A DNA stretch of 61,244 bases from Oceanobacillus sp. J11TS1 (GTDB taxonomy: Bacteria; Bacillota; Bacilli; Bacillales; Amphibacillaceae), in the NCBI RefSeq assembly GCF_018333215.1, contig NZ_BORO01000022.1, positions 1 to 61,244 of the forward strand, in the 5' to 3' direction. The translations under genes were made by a program, and so were the position numbers. This document shows, in pieces, positions 28,393 through 36,430 of this stretch (its first letter is position 1; every line of letters begins with the position of its first letter). The notes below the pieces were generated by a model. That model did not search any database. It saw only the letters and a list, made by a program, of their open reading frames with translations, and had not been told where the DNA came from.

Positions 28393-29040
28393 ATGTTAGT
28401 TGAAGAATTAATGAACAGAAATATGATAACGCTTCCACCAAACGCAACAATTAGGGAGGCATTGCAATTATTAGAAAAATATAAAATTAGACATATCACC
28501 ATTGTTGATGAAGAGATGCAAGTGCTGGGTATCGTATCTGACCGAGACGTTCGTGATGCCAGCCCTTCTATATTTCTGGATGCAAGTGATTTCTCTATTC
28601 TTAATAAAGAAATTAGTACAATTATGAGCAGCCCTGTTATAACCATTCATCCGATGGATTTTGTGGAAGAAATTGCTTATATTTTTTATGACAAGGAGAT
28701 TGCTTGTTTACCAGTTGTTAGCCAAAATAGATTAGTCGGTGTCGTGACAGAAAAAGATATGCTTTATAAATTAATCCAGTTAACCGGAACACACGAACAG
28801 AGCTCTCTCATTGAAGTCAAAGTACCAGATCAACCAGGTCAGCTTCCAAGAGTTGCCAGTGTATTTGGTAACCATAATGTAAATATTGTTTCTGTACTCC
28901 TCTATCCTTATAAAGATCCGGAGTATAAAGTACTTGTATTTCGTGTAAAAACATTAAACCCAATGCCGATTATAAATGATCTTCGCGAGGCTGGCTATGC
29001 GCTTCTCTGGCCTAATAATATTATGGAGCCAAAAAAATGA
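28393..29040 (+). CDS. acuB: CBS-ACT domain protein AcuB
   Basis: The 215-residue product has two CBS domains (about 7-60 and 78-130), which bind adenine nucleotides, and a C-terminal ACT domain (about 138-212, EVKVPDQPGQLPRVASVFGN). It belongs to the acu operon, which controls acetyl-CoA synthetase by reversible acetylation; the exact role of AcuB is not settled. AAAGGGGGA precedes the ATG at 28393. Its stop overlaps the acuC start (ATGA), so they are translated together. Confidence 0.92.
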   Translation: MLVEELMNRNMITLPPNATIREALQLLEKYKIRHITIVDEEMQVLGIVSDRDVRDASPSIFLDASDFSILNKEISTIMSSPVITIHPMDFVEEIAYIFYDKEIACLPVVSQNRLVGVVTEKDMLYKLIQLTGTHEQSSLIEVKVPDQPGQLPRVASVFGNHNVNIVSVLLYPYKDPEYKVLVFRVKTLNPMPIINDLREAGYALLWPNNIMEPKK

Positions 29041-30191
29041 CAAAGGCAGCAGGTTTTATTTACACTCCAAATTTTTTAGATTACCACTTTTCCGAAGATC
29101 ATCCATTTAATCAGCAGAGAGTCTTGCTTACGAAGGAATTATTAGAAGCACAATCTACCCTGATGGCAGAAGATCTGGTTACACCGCGTATAGCAACGGA
29201 TGAGGAAATTGCAATTTTTCACGATACAGCTTATATAGAAGCAGTAAAGAGAGCAAGTAATGGGAATTCGAAAAAAGAGCGGGCACAGGAATATGGTTTA
29301 GGTACAGAAGACACCCCTATTTTTCCAAATATGCATCAAGCATCTTGTCAATTGGTTGGCGGAACACTTACTGCTGTTGAAAAAATATTAAACGGAGAAT
29401 ATAAAAAAATGGCAAATATAGGAGGTGGACTTCACCACGGATTCCAGCGGAAAGCTTCCGGGTTTTGCATTTATAATGATTGTGCCATTGCGATTAAATA
29501 TTTACGCAAAAAAGCAGATTTAAAGGTTCTTTATGTCGATACAGATGCACATCATGGGGATGGTGTACAATCTGCTTTCTATGATGATCCAAATGTATGC
29601 ACCTTATCGATACACGAAACAGGCCGTTATTTATTCCCTGGCACGGGTAACGTTAGTGAAAGAGGTATAAAAAGCGGGCATGGGTACAGTTTTAATTTAC
29701 CTATCGATGCATTTACAGAAGATGATTCCTTCTTAGAATTGTATGAAACAGCTTTACGCAAAATCGCTGCTTTCTTTAAACCGGACATTATTATGACCCA
29801 GAACGGAGCAGATAGCCATTGTCTCGATCCTTTAACACATCTTTGTGGAACCATGAGGATTTTTGAAAAAATACCGCTCCTCGCTGCAGAAATTGCTGAT
29901 ACGTATTGTGATGGAAAATGGTTGGCTGTTGGCGGCGGCGGTTATGATATGTGGCGGGTTGTTCCTCGGGCTTGGGGACAGGTATGGAATGTCATGAAAA
30001 CAGGAACTTACTGTAAAGGAGCATTACCTGAAAAATGGATATCAAAATGGCAGAATGAGTCTCCTGTACTACTTCCGAAGAACTGGGAAGACGGAGCAGA
30101 TATTCAACCAAACATCCCTAGGAGACCCGAAATTACGGAAAAAAACAAATTATTATTAGAAGATATGCTAAAGTATACAGCTATTATTTGA
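29037..30191 (+). CDS. acuC: class I-type protein deacetylase AcuC
   Basis: AcuC is a zinc-dependent, histone-deacetylase-like enzyme that removes acetyl groups from AcsA and reactivates it. The 384-residue protein keeps the active site: His133-His134 (GLHHGF), the zinc ligands Asp170 and His172 (VDTDAHHGDG) and Asp259 (GADSH), and the transition-state Tyr in GGGGYDMWR. It overlaps acuB by 4 nt and is the last gene of the operon. All residues needed for activity are present. Confidence 0.93.
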   Translation: MTKAAGFIYTPNFLDYHFSEDHPFNQQRVLLTKELLEAQSTLMAEDLVTPRIATDEEIAIFHDTAYIEAVKRASNGNSKKERAQEYGLGTEDTPIFPNMHQASCQLVGGTLTAVEKILNGEYKKMANIGGGLHHGFQRKASGFCIYNDCAIAIKYLRKKADLKVLYVDTDAHHGDGVQSAFYDDPNVCTLSIHETGRYLFPGTGNVSERGIKSGHGYSFNLPIDAFTEDDSFLELYETALRKIAAFFKPDIIMTQNGADSHCLDPLTHLCGTMRIFEKIPLLAAEIADTYCDGKWLAVGGGGYDMWRVVPRAWGQVWNVMKTGTYCKGALPEKWISKWQNESPVLLPKNWEDGADIQPNIPRRPEITEKNKLLLEDMLKYTAII

Positions 30192-30370
30192 CCCAGTTAG
30201 CACTATGCGCACAGAAGTCTCTGAACTCCATTTAATTTCTCCTCTTTGCAAGGGGGGCTTACAATTACATTCGTCATTAATAAACTTGGCAGACGACAAA
30301 CCTTTAGGTGTATGCCTCAAGCTGCACCTATGCAGGAAAAATGCGGCTGTGCTTTCTTACTACTAAAATA

Positions 30371-30418
30371 AAAGACAAAGCAAGTTATTAGTTGTTATCT
30401 CTAATAACTTCTTTGTCT
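30371..30418. terminator. bidirectional terminator between acuC and ccpA
   Basis: AAAGACAAAGCAAGTTATTA (30371-30390) pairs with TAATAACTTCTTTGTCT (30402-30418) with one mismatch, between the convergent genes. T tracts are visible on the plus side. Confidence 0.82.
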
Positions 30419-30449
30419 ATTTTTCATAAGAGAACCTTAGTTATGCACT

Positions 30450-31445
30450 TTATTTTGTAGAATCTCTAATTTCCATACGATGCGGTAAGACAACGTTTTT
30501 CTCTTCAACTTCCTCATCATTCATATATTTTGTTAAAAGTCTCATACCTACTGCTCCAATATCGTACGTAGGCTGAACAACCGTTGTTAGTTTTGGACGT
30601 ACCATGCTTGCTAAACGAATATTATCAAAGCCAAATACCTCTAAATCTTCAGGTACACGCAGTCCGTTATCTTGTGCACCATGAATAACACCTAAAGCAA
30701 TTTCATCGTACATAACAAATACAGAGGCTGGGCTATTCTCTAATTTTAGAAAATGCTCCACTGCATCAATACCAGTTGAATAAGCATAGGATTCTTTATA
30801 AATATAATCTTCATTCACATCGATATTTGCTTCTTTGAGCGCACGCAAATAGCCATTTGTTTTTAAGGTATTCACACTTGTATCTGCTTTACTTCCTACT
30901 AAAGCAGGCTGTTGGTTCGTCTTTTCAATTAACGATTTGGTAGCTTCATAAGCAGCTAACTCATAATCAATATTAACAGAAGGGATTGTATCTGTTGGAT
31001 CATACGTAGAAGCAAGCACGACAGGAACAGAACTTGTCTTGAACTGATGGATATGATCCTCCGTTATATTTCCGCCCATAAATAAAATACCGTCTACTTG
31101 TTTTTCGAGCATTGTATTAATTAATTCTATTTCTTTGTCCTTATTTTGATCAGAACTGCTTAAAATAATATTATACTTGTACATGGTAGCTATATCTTCA
31201 ATTCCACGTGCAAGCTCCGAAAAGAAAATATTAGATATGTCAGGAATAATCGCACCAATTGTTGTTGTTTTCTTACTTGCAAGTCCACGTGCAACGGCAT
31301 TCGGTCGATAACCTAATTGTTCTATCGTTGCTAATACTTTCTTTCGTGTTGTTGGTTTTACATTTGGGTTTCCGTTGACAACGCGTGACACTGTTGCCAT
31401 AGAAACGTTTGCTTCTCTTGCTACATCATAAATTGTAACAGTCAT
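30450..31445 (-). CDS. ccpA: catabolite control protein A
   Basis: CcpA is the LacI-family regulator that, with HPr-Ser46-P, binds cre sites to repress or activate carbon genes. The 331-residue protein begins with a LacI helix-turn-helix and hinge ([20 protein letters not shown], then the hinge helix with [10 protein letters not shown]), followed by a periplasmic-binding-type core ([20 protein letters not shown]). The ATG at 31445 has AGGAGG upstream. It lies downstream of aroA, the order known from B. subtilis, but the aroA terminator separates them. One candidate target site lies at 44760-44775. Confidence 0.95.
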   Translation of the reverse strand: MTVTIYDVAREANVSMATVSRVVNGNPNVKPTTRKKVLATIEQLGYRPNAVARGLASKKTTTIGAIIPDISNIFFSELARGIEDIATMYKYNIILSSSDQNKDKEIELINTMLEKQVDGILFMGGNITEDHIHQFKTSSVPVVLASTYDPTDTIPSVNIDYELAAYEATKSLIEKTNQQPALVGSKADTSVNTLKTNGYLRALKEANIDVNEDYIYKESYAYSTGIDAVEHFLKLENSPASVFVMYDEIALGVIHGAQDNGLRVPEDLEVFGFDNIRLASMVRPKLTTVVQPTYDIGAVGMRLLTKYMNDEEVEEKNVVLPHRMEIRDSTK

Positions 31446-31660
31446 GTTTATCTACCTCCTAAATTTCAATTCATACAAGGACTGTGGTTACATCTATTTA
31501 TTTATCATACGCTACCATGAAAAAAATTACAAAACTTTCATGAAAACAAAATGAAAATTTTCATAAACACACTTAAATATAACATACCTTTTATCATTAT
31601 ATCCAATTCGAAACCTTTGAAAACCCTTTACACATGACGATATATAAGTAGACAAAAAAA

Positions 31661-31698
31661 ACTACCTCAAAAATTATACCACTAACTTTTGAGGTAGT
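31661..31698 (-). terminator. aroA terminator
   Basis: ACTACCTCAAAA (31661-31672) pairs perfectly with TTTTGAGGTAGT (31687-31698), right after the aroA stop, and runs into seven T residues on the minus strand. Confidence 0.88.
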
Positions 31699-31703
31699 CT
31701 CTA

Positions 31704-32780
31704 TTATTTACTTAAACGATTTTCAACTTCTTTAATTTCTTTGTAGAATTGATCGAAAGTAGGTATATCCATTTGCTGAGCTGAATCGGATAAAGCGACT
31801 GCAGGGTCTGGATGAACCTCTGCCATAACACCATCTGCTCCGATAGCTACTGCTGCTTTTGCAGTAGGTAATAGTAAATCTCTTCTACCAGTTGAATGCG
31901 TTACATCGACAAAGACTGGTAAATGCGTTTCTTGTTTTAAAATAGGTACCGCAGAAATATCTAGTGTATTACGTGTTGCTTTTTCGTATGTACGAATTCC
32001 GCGTTCACATAGCATAATATTTCCGTTTCCTCTAGACATAATGTATTCTGCTGCATTAATGAATTCTTGAATCGTTGCTGATAATCCACGTTTTAATAAC
32101 ACGGGCTTTCCAGCATCCCCAGCAGCTTTTAATAATTCAAAGTTCTGCATGTTTCTTGCACCAATTTGAACCACATCAATGAAATCTATTGCAGTTTCCA
32201 AATCAGCCGGGTTTACAATTTCACTAATCACAGCTAAATCATATTCATCTGCGACTTTCTTAAGAATTTCTAATCCTTCTAATCCAAGCCCTTGGAAATC
32301 ATATGGAGAAGTTCTCGGTTTAAATGCTCCGCCACGAAGTAATTTTAAACCTTTTTCTTTTACAGAAGCAGCTACAGCAGCAACTTGCTCATAACCTTCT
32401 ACGGCACATGGTCCAAATACATAGCTGATTCCCCCATCGCCGACTTTTTCGCCTTTTAGATCAACTACTGTATTTTCAGGATGTTTTTTTCTGGATACAA
32501 GAAGTTCCTTACTATTATCATCTTCTTGAAGCTCAAGACTAGCTTTAAAGATTTCTTTAAAAATATGTTCTATCGTTGAATCCTGAAAAGGACCATTATT
32601 ATTGTTTAAAATTTCATCTAGCATTTCCCGCTCACGAACTGGGTCAAAACGTTTGATGCTTTGCTTGGTTTTTAATTCCCCAATCTCTTGTACAATGTTT
32701 GCTCTCTGATTAATCAATTCTAATATCTCCAGATTAACCTCGTCCATTTGATGTCTTAACTTATCCATATCGTTGCTCAT
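31704..32780 (-). CDS. aroA: bifunctional chorismate mutase / DAHP synthase
   Basis: This enzyme makes DAHP, the first step of the shikimate pathway, and carries an N-terminal chorismate mutase domain (about 1-85) that also acts as the feedback sensor for chorismate and prephenate. The DAHP synthase barrel (about 100-355) shows [10 protein letters not shown], the [15 protein letters not shown] segment, [11 protein letters not shown] and [11 protein letters not shown]. The 358 residues match B. subtilis AroA (the AroH-AroG type). The ATG at 32780 has GAGGAGAG upstream. It lies between the ytx genes and ccpA. Confidence 0.95.
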   Translation of the reverse strand: MSNDMDKLRHQMDEVNLEILELINQRANIVQEIGELKTKQSIKRFDPVREREMLDEILNNNNGPFQDSTIEHIFKEIFKASLELQEDDNSKELLVSRKKHPENTVVDLKGEKVGDGGISYVFGPCAVEGYEQVAAVAASVKEKGLKLLRGGAFKPRTSPYDFQGLGLEGLEILKKVADEYDLAVISEIVNPADLETAIDFIDVVQIGARNMQNFELLKAAGDAGKPVLLKRGLSATIQEFINAAEYIMSRGNGNIMLCERGIRTYEKATRNTLDISAVPILKQETHLPVFVDVTHSTGRRDLLLPTAKAAVAIGADGVMAEVHPDPAVALSDSAQQMDIPTFDQFYKEIKEVENRLSK

Positions 32781-33027
32781 TTTACACTCTCCTCAAAGTC
32801 CTTAATCATATAGAATAATTAGTGACAATTATAGCTAAATTTCTTCTATTTGTCACGACTTAATTAATGTAAAATTATAACTCTTGATGAAAATTCGAAA
32901 AAAGGAACTATTATTTTTATAAATTCCCGCTTAGGCAGCCACCTTATTATCTTATTGATTTCAACATTCCAACCACATTATTTCGGTGCTGGTCCATAAA
33001 AGTGCCATATCGTTTTCACACATAAAA

Positions 33028-33060
33028 AAACATCGATGAGTGCTTGACCCATCAATGTTT
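33028..33060 (-). terminator. ytxH terminator
   Basis: AAACATCGATG and CATCAATGTTT (33050-33060) pair with one wobble, about 10 bp beyond the ytxH stop; the minus strand then reads seven T residues. Confidence 0.8.
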
Positions 33061-33069
33061 TAAATATTA

Positions 33070-33609
33070 TTATTTCTTGTTTACTTCTTTTTTTGCTTGA
33101 TTAGCTGCTTTTTTCGTTTCTTTTTTTACTTCAGCTTTTTTTTGAGAAACTTTTTCTTCTGTTTCTGCTTTTTTATCTGCAACATCTTTTTTTACATCTT
33201 CAACTTTGTTAGAAGCTTCAACTTTTAATTCGTCAGCTGTATCTTTTGCATCATGCAGTTTATCTTCAGCCGTTTCTTTAAAATCAGCTGTTTTTTGCTT
33301 TACGTTTTCTGTAACTTCTTGGGATTTATTAGCAACTGTTTTCGTTAAATCAGAAGTTGCGTCTACAGCCTTTTGTGTCAAATCAGAAGTTGTAGAATAC
33401 GCTTTGTCTTTTAATTCCAGTCCTTTTTCTTGAGCTGCTCCTGCTAATTCTGTAGCACGGTTTTTCACCTGAACTGCTCCATCATTAAGATCACTGCGCA
33501 GTTCTTTCCCCGATTTTGGCGCGAGTAATAATGCTGTCGCAGCCCCTACAAAACTGCCTACAAGTGTTCCAATAATAAAATCTTTCGTGTTAATTTGATT
33601 ATCCGCCAT
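33070..33609 (-). CDS. ytxH: YtxH-domain general stress protein
   Basis: The 179-residue product begins with the YtxH/GvpP-like domain (DFIIGTLVGSFVGAATALLL followed by APKSGKELR), which holds one membrane or amphipathic segment. The rest is a lysine-, alanine- and glutamate-rich tail with repeated 11-residue-like patterns similar to LEA proteins. I chose the ATG at 33609 because AGGAGG is 8 nt upstream; the ATG at 33615 is too close. It follows ytxG by 19 bp and should share its SigB-type promoter. ytxJ, the third gene of the B. subtilis operon, is absent; aroA follows after a terminator. Confidence 0.85.
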   Translation of the reverse strand: MADNQINTKDFIIGTLVGSFVGAATALLLAPKSGKELRSDLNDGAVQVKNRATELAGAAQEKGLELKDKAYSTTSDLTQKAVDATSDLTKTVANKSQEVTENVKQKTADFKETAEDKLHDAKDTADELKVEASNKVEDVKKDVADKKAETEEKVSQKKAEVKKETKKAANQAKKEVNKK

Positions 33610-33628
33610 CCCCATAACCTCCTAAGAT

Positions 33629-34042
33629 TTAATTAGAGTTCGTTTTTCTTCTATTCCAATACTCAAAGATAGAAGCCCCCCATTTTACAGCTTGGGCAGC
33701 TTTTTCTTGATCTTCTTTTGAGTGCTTAGAAATAATATTGGATAATTGCTGTAATGACTTATTAAAGTCTTCTACTGTATCACCTATTCCCTTTGCTCCC
33801 AGAATTAAACCATCGAGTTGACTCGATTTTTGAGTTAAATCGTCTACTAATCCTTTTGATCTGTCAACGACCTGATTTGCATCAGCAGCAACGTCTTTAA
33901 CTTGATGATTAATCCTGCCTAAAGTTTCAAGAACTTGATCCATCGTTTTTTTTGTATTAACTAATAATATAACTAAGTAAATAATTAAAATAAGCAAGGC
34001 TATTATCGCAATCGCTAGTGCACTATAAAGGATAACTTCCAT
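33629..34042 (-). CDS. ytxG: DUF948 general stress protein YtxG
   Basis: The 137-residue product has an N-terminal membrane helix (about 3-28, ILIIYLVILLV) and a coiled-coil-like DUF948 region with repeated VKDVAADANQVVDRSKGLVD-type heptads. This is the B. subtilis YtxG family, part of the SigB general stress regulon. The ATG at 34042 has AAAGGAG about 10 nt upstream. It is the first gene of ytxG-ytxH; a SigB-like promoter lies at 34153-34178. Function is unknown. Confidence 0.85.
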   Translation of the reverse strand: MEVILYSALAIAIIALLILIIYLVILLVNTKKTMDQVLETLGRINHQVKDVAADANQVVDRSKGLVDDLTQKSSQLDGLILGAKGIGDTVEDFNKSLQQLSNIISKHSKEDQEKAAQAVKWGASIFEYWNRRKTNSN

Positions 34043-34152
34043 AAGCTATATCAACTCCTTTTTTACTTGTTCGTCTGTGTCGATTAAATTCTTCATAAGG
34101 GATAGTATGTATTTTTAGGGCTTGCTTGTCCAACACGCACTATAGTTTATTT

Positions 34153-34178
34153 TTACCCGGAATTTTCTCGGCATAAAC
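34153..34178 (-). promoter_or_regulatory. SigB-type promoter of ytxG-ytxH
   Basis: On the minus strand GTTTAT (34178-34173), a 14-bp spacer and GGGTAA (34158-34153) fit the SigB pattern GTTTAA-N12-15-GGGTAT. The downstream genes are SigB-controlled in B. subtilis, which supports the call. Confidence 0.65.
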
Positions 34179-34259
34179 TACCTTTCACTTAAAAAGATTT
34201 AATCCTTATCTCTATTGTATCTTATTTTTCCGTTTAAATACAACTTGAATCTATTTACT

Positions 34260-34520
34260 CGTAATCAAGAAAACATGTCCTTTTAAGGGTATAGCGACGG
34301 TATGGCGACGATAGGCCTTAGCTAAGGTTTAGTCGGCCTGCCATTACTTCGGACGGATGTTTGATTTCAGCACAAGCATGAGTGCGCCTGTGGCCTTATT
34401 TGTGCCTGTTAGCTTGGCAGTCAGTCACAAAGTCTTCCTATTGCTCGAAGCTGAAAAAGCTAAGTAAGTTGCTGGACGGTTGGGTTTGGGTATCCTAAAC
34501 TTCACCCATAAAAAGGAGTT
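34260..34520. other. anomalous intergenic stretch between ytxG and murC
   Basis: This stretch is clearly richer in G and C than its flanks. It has a short near-direct repeat (AGCGACGGTAT / GGCGACGATAG, near 34291-34312) and a 35-codon plus-strand frame from the ATG at 34357 (MFDFSTSMSAPVALFVPVSL and 16 more residues) without a ribosome site. It looks like a decayed or mobile insertion. Confidence 0.4.
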
Positions 34521-34563
34521 TCTTTGTTGATCAAAAATAGAGCGCATCGAATTTCCTGTATTA

Positions 34564-34603
34564 TAAGAAAAAGCAGGGATATGTTACATCACTGCTTTTT
34601 CTT
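34564..34603 (-). terminator. murC terminator
   Basis: AAGAAAAAGCAGGGAT and ATCACTGCTTTTTCTT form a 16-bp stem with one mismatch, about 13 bp after the murC stop on the minus strand. Confidence 0.85.
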
Positions 34604-34615
34604 GTTTTATATTTA

Positions 34616-35911
34616 TTACGCAAATGTCTCTTCATAGGATTTCTGGAATTTTTGAATATCTCCCGCACCCATAAAGATTAACACACTATCTTTATATTCT
34701 TGTAGAACACTCGTATGCTCTAAATTTAAAATATCACTATCGGAAATAAGGTTCTGTAAGTCTTCAATTGTTAATTGCCCGGATTGCTCACGAGCCGATC
34801 CAAAAATATCGCATAAATAAACTTTATCAGCTTGATTTAAGCTGTCTGCAAATTCTTGTAAAAATGTTTTTGTTCGCGTAAATGTATGCGGCTGAAAAAT
34901 AGCAACCACTTCTTTATTCGGATATTTTTTTCGGGCTGTTTCAATGGTTACTGCAATTTCTTTGGGATGATGCGCATAGTCGTCTACTACCACTTGAGAA
35001 CCTATTTCCTTCTCTGTGAAGCGGCGCTTTACTCCTTTAAAATTGCCTATTTCCTTCATACATTCTACCGGGATGCCTTCATAATGACAAATCGCAATTA
35101 CTGCAAGTGAATTTAAGATAGTATGGTTCCCAAATGTAGGAATAAAGAAATGTTCATAGTAGGTGCTACGAACATAGACATCGAATTCTGTACCATGCTC
35201 TGTCTCTACAATATTTTTCGCTTGAAAATCATTTGTTTCATTAAATCCATAATAAATAATTGGAACTTTTGTGTGTATGCCTTGCAACTCTTCATCATCA
35301 CCACAGGCAACAATTCCTTTTTTGACGCGATCAGCCATCGATTGAAAAGCATCAACAACGTCACCTAAACTTGTAAAATAGTCAGGATGATCAAAATCAA
35401 TATTTGTCATAATAGCATAGTCTGGTTCATAGCTTAAAAAGTGTCGGCGATATTCGCATGCTTCGAAAACAAAATATTTACTATCAACATGTCCACGTCC
35501 TGTACCATCCCCGATTAAATAAGAAATTGGATAAGCACTTTCTAAAACATGCGATAATAATCCTGTAGTTGTTGTTTTCCCATGCGCACCTGTGACTGCA
35601 ATACTTGTATATTGTTTCAGCCATTCACCTAAAAATTCATGATACCAATAAAATTTACAGCCCTGCTCTTTTGCTTCTTTTATTTCTACATGCTCTTCAG
35701 AAAAAGCATTCCCAGCAATAATCGTATAATCTGGTTGAATATTATCCTTTGAGAAAGAAAGAATAGGGATATTTTTTTCTTCTAAAGACACTTGGGTAAA
35801 GATACGATTATCTATATCTGATCCCTGCACCTTTTCACCTGAATCATAAAGGATTTGTGCTAACGCGCTCATCCCTGTTCCTTTTATACCGATAAAATGG
35901 TAAGTTGTCAT
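34616..35911 (-). CDS. murC: UDP-N-acetylmuramate--L-alanine ligase
   Basis: MurC adds L-alanine to UDP-MurNAc, the first amino acid of the peptidoglycan stem. The 431-residue product shows the N-terminal UDP-binding loop ([15 protein letters not shown]), the ATP loop [10 protein letters not shown] (about 108-117), the central [10 protein letters not shown] metal region and the C-terminal [11 protein letters not shown] domain. I chose the ATG at 35911 with GGAGG 8 nt upstream; a GTG five codons earlier overlaps the site. It lies in the B. subtilis order sftA-murC-ytxG. Confidence 0.95.
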   Translation of the reverse strand: MTTYHFIGIKGTGMSALAQILYDSGEKVQGSDIDNRIFTQVSLEEKNIPILSFSKDNIQPDYTIIAGNAFSEEHVEIKEAKEQGCKFYWYHEFLGEWLKQYTSIAVTGAHGKTTTTGLLSHVLESAYPISYLIGDGTGRGHVDSKYFVFEACEYRRHFLSYEPDYAIMTNIDFDHPDYFTSLGDVVDAFQSMADRVKKGIVACGDDEELQGIHTKVPIIYYGFNETNDFQAKNIVETEHGTEFDVYVRSTYYEHFFIPTFGNHTILNSLAVIAICHYEGIPVECMKEIGNFKGVKRRFTEKEIGSQVVVDDYAHHPKEIAVTIETARKKYPNKEVVAIFQPHTFTRTKTFLQEFADSLNQADKVYLCDIFGSAREQSGQLTIEDLQNLISDSDILNLEHTSVLQEYKDSVLIFMGAGDIQKFQKSYEETFA

Positions 35912-36048
35912 AAAACGAACCTCCAACGTTTTTTCATCTATTCATTTTCATATCATTTAATCTGTTATTAACAGCTGCTCTTTGGGGACGAGTAACCGTA
36001 GTCCCATTCAGTGGATTATAACAAATAAATACCTTCTTTTAAAGAGAA

Positions 36049-36117
36049 TGTTCAAAAAGCCAATAAAAATGTTACATCGAAATTTTGCTTTCGATCACTT
36101 ATTCATTCTTTGAAACA
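36049..36117. repeat. miniature TGTTC-type inverted-repeat element
   Basis: The element begins TGTTCAAAAAG and ends CTTTGAAACA, an imperfect inverted repeat, with an inner hairpin ATCGAAA/TTTCGAT. Its left end matches those of the elements at 10906 and 48396. Confidence 0.5.
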
Positions 36118-36298
36118 TACTCAAATAAGAAATATACTTCCCTGCACAAACGGATACTTCTATCTCATTCTATACAGATAATGTATTAAATGTGCTTCTG
36201 TCTAATATCGTCTTCCTTTTTTTGAAAGCTCCCTTTATATTTTAGTAACTTTTAAGGATTATGGCAACTTTTTTCACCATTATCAGCTACATAAAAAC

Positions 36299-36395
36299 AA
36301 AAAGCGCAGAGCGCCCGTTTAAAAACGTAGAGATTGCGCCCCCGTTCTTTGGGGGTGATTCGACATTAGTCGAACTTCCTTTACTTAGGAGATAA
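36299..36395 (-). repeat. 3'-UTR repeat family, copy A (full length)
   Basis: About 97 bp lie just after the sftA stop. Read on the minus strand it holds GTTCGAC-TAAT-GTCGAAT, CCCCC-AAAGAA-C-GGGGG and GCGC-TCT-GCGC hairpins and ends in CTTTTTG. It aligns along its whole length, with roughly four in five bases identical by eye, to 59837-59935 in opposite chromosome orientation but the same orientation relative to the upstream gene. Confidence 0.8.
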
Positions 36396-36408
36396 AGCCA
36401 CGAAATAA

Positions 36409-36430
36409 GAGACAGTTTACATACTGTCTC
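36409..36430 (-). terminator. hairpin at the sftA stop
   Basis: GAGACAGT (36409-36416) pairs with ACTGTCTC (36423-36430); the stem spans the sftA stop codon. The tail on the minus strand (TTATTTCG) is a weak T tract. Confidence 0.55.

Larger units (their letters stand above)
35912..36416. other. 505-bp intergenic region between sftA and murC
   Basis: No gene is visible. It contains a miniature TGTTC-type inverted-repeat element (36049-36117) and a full copy of the 3'-UTR repeat family (36299-36395), and ends at the sftA terminator. The murC promoter should lie near 35912-36040 but I see no strong match. Confidence 0.5.
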
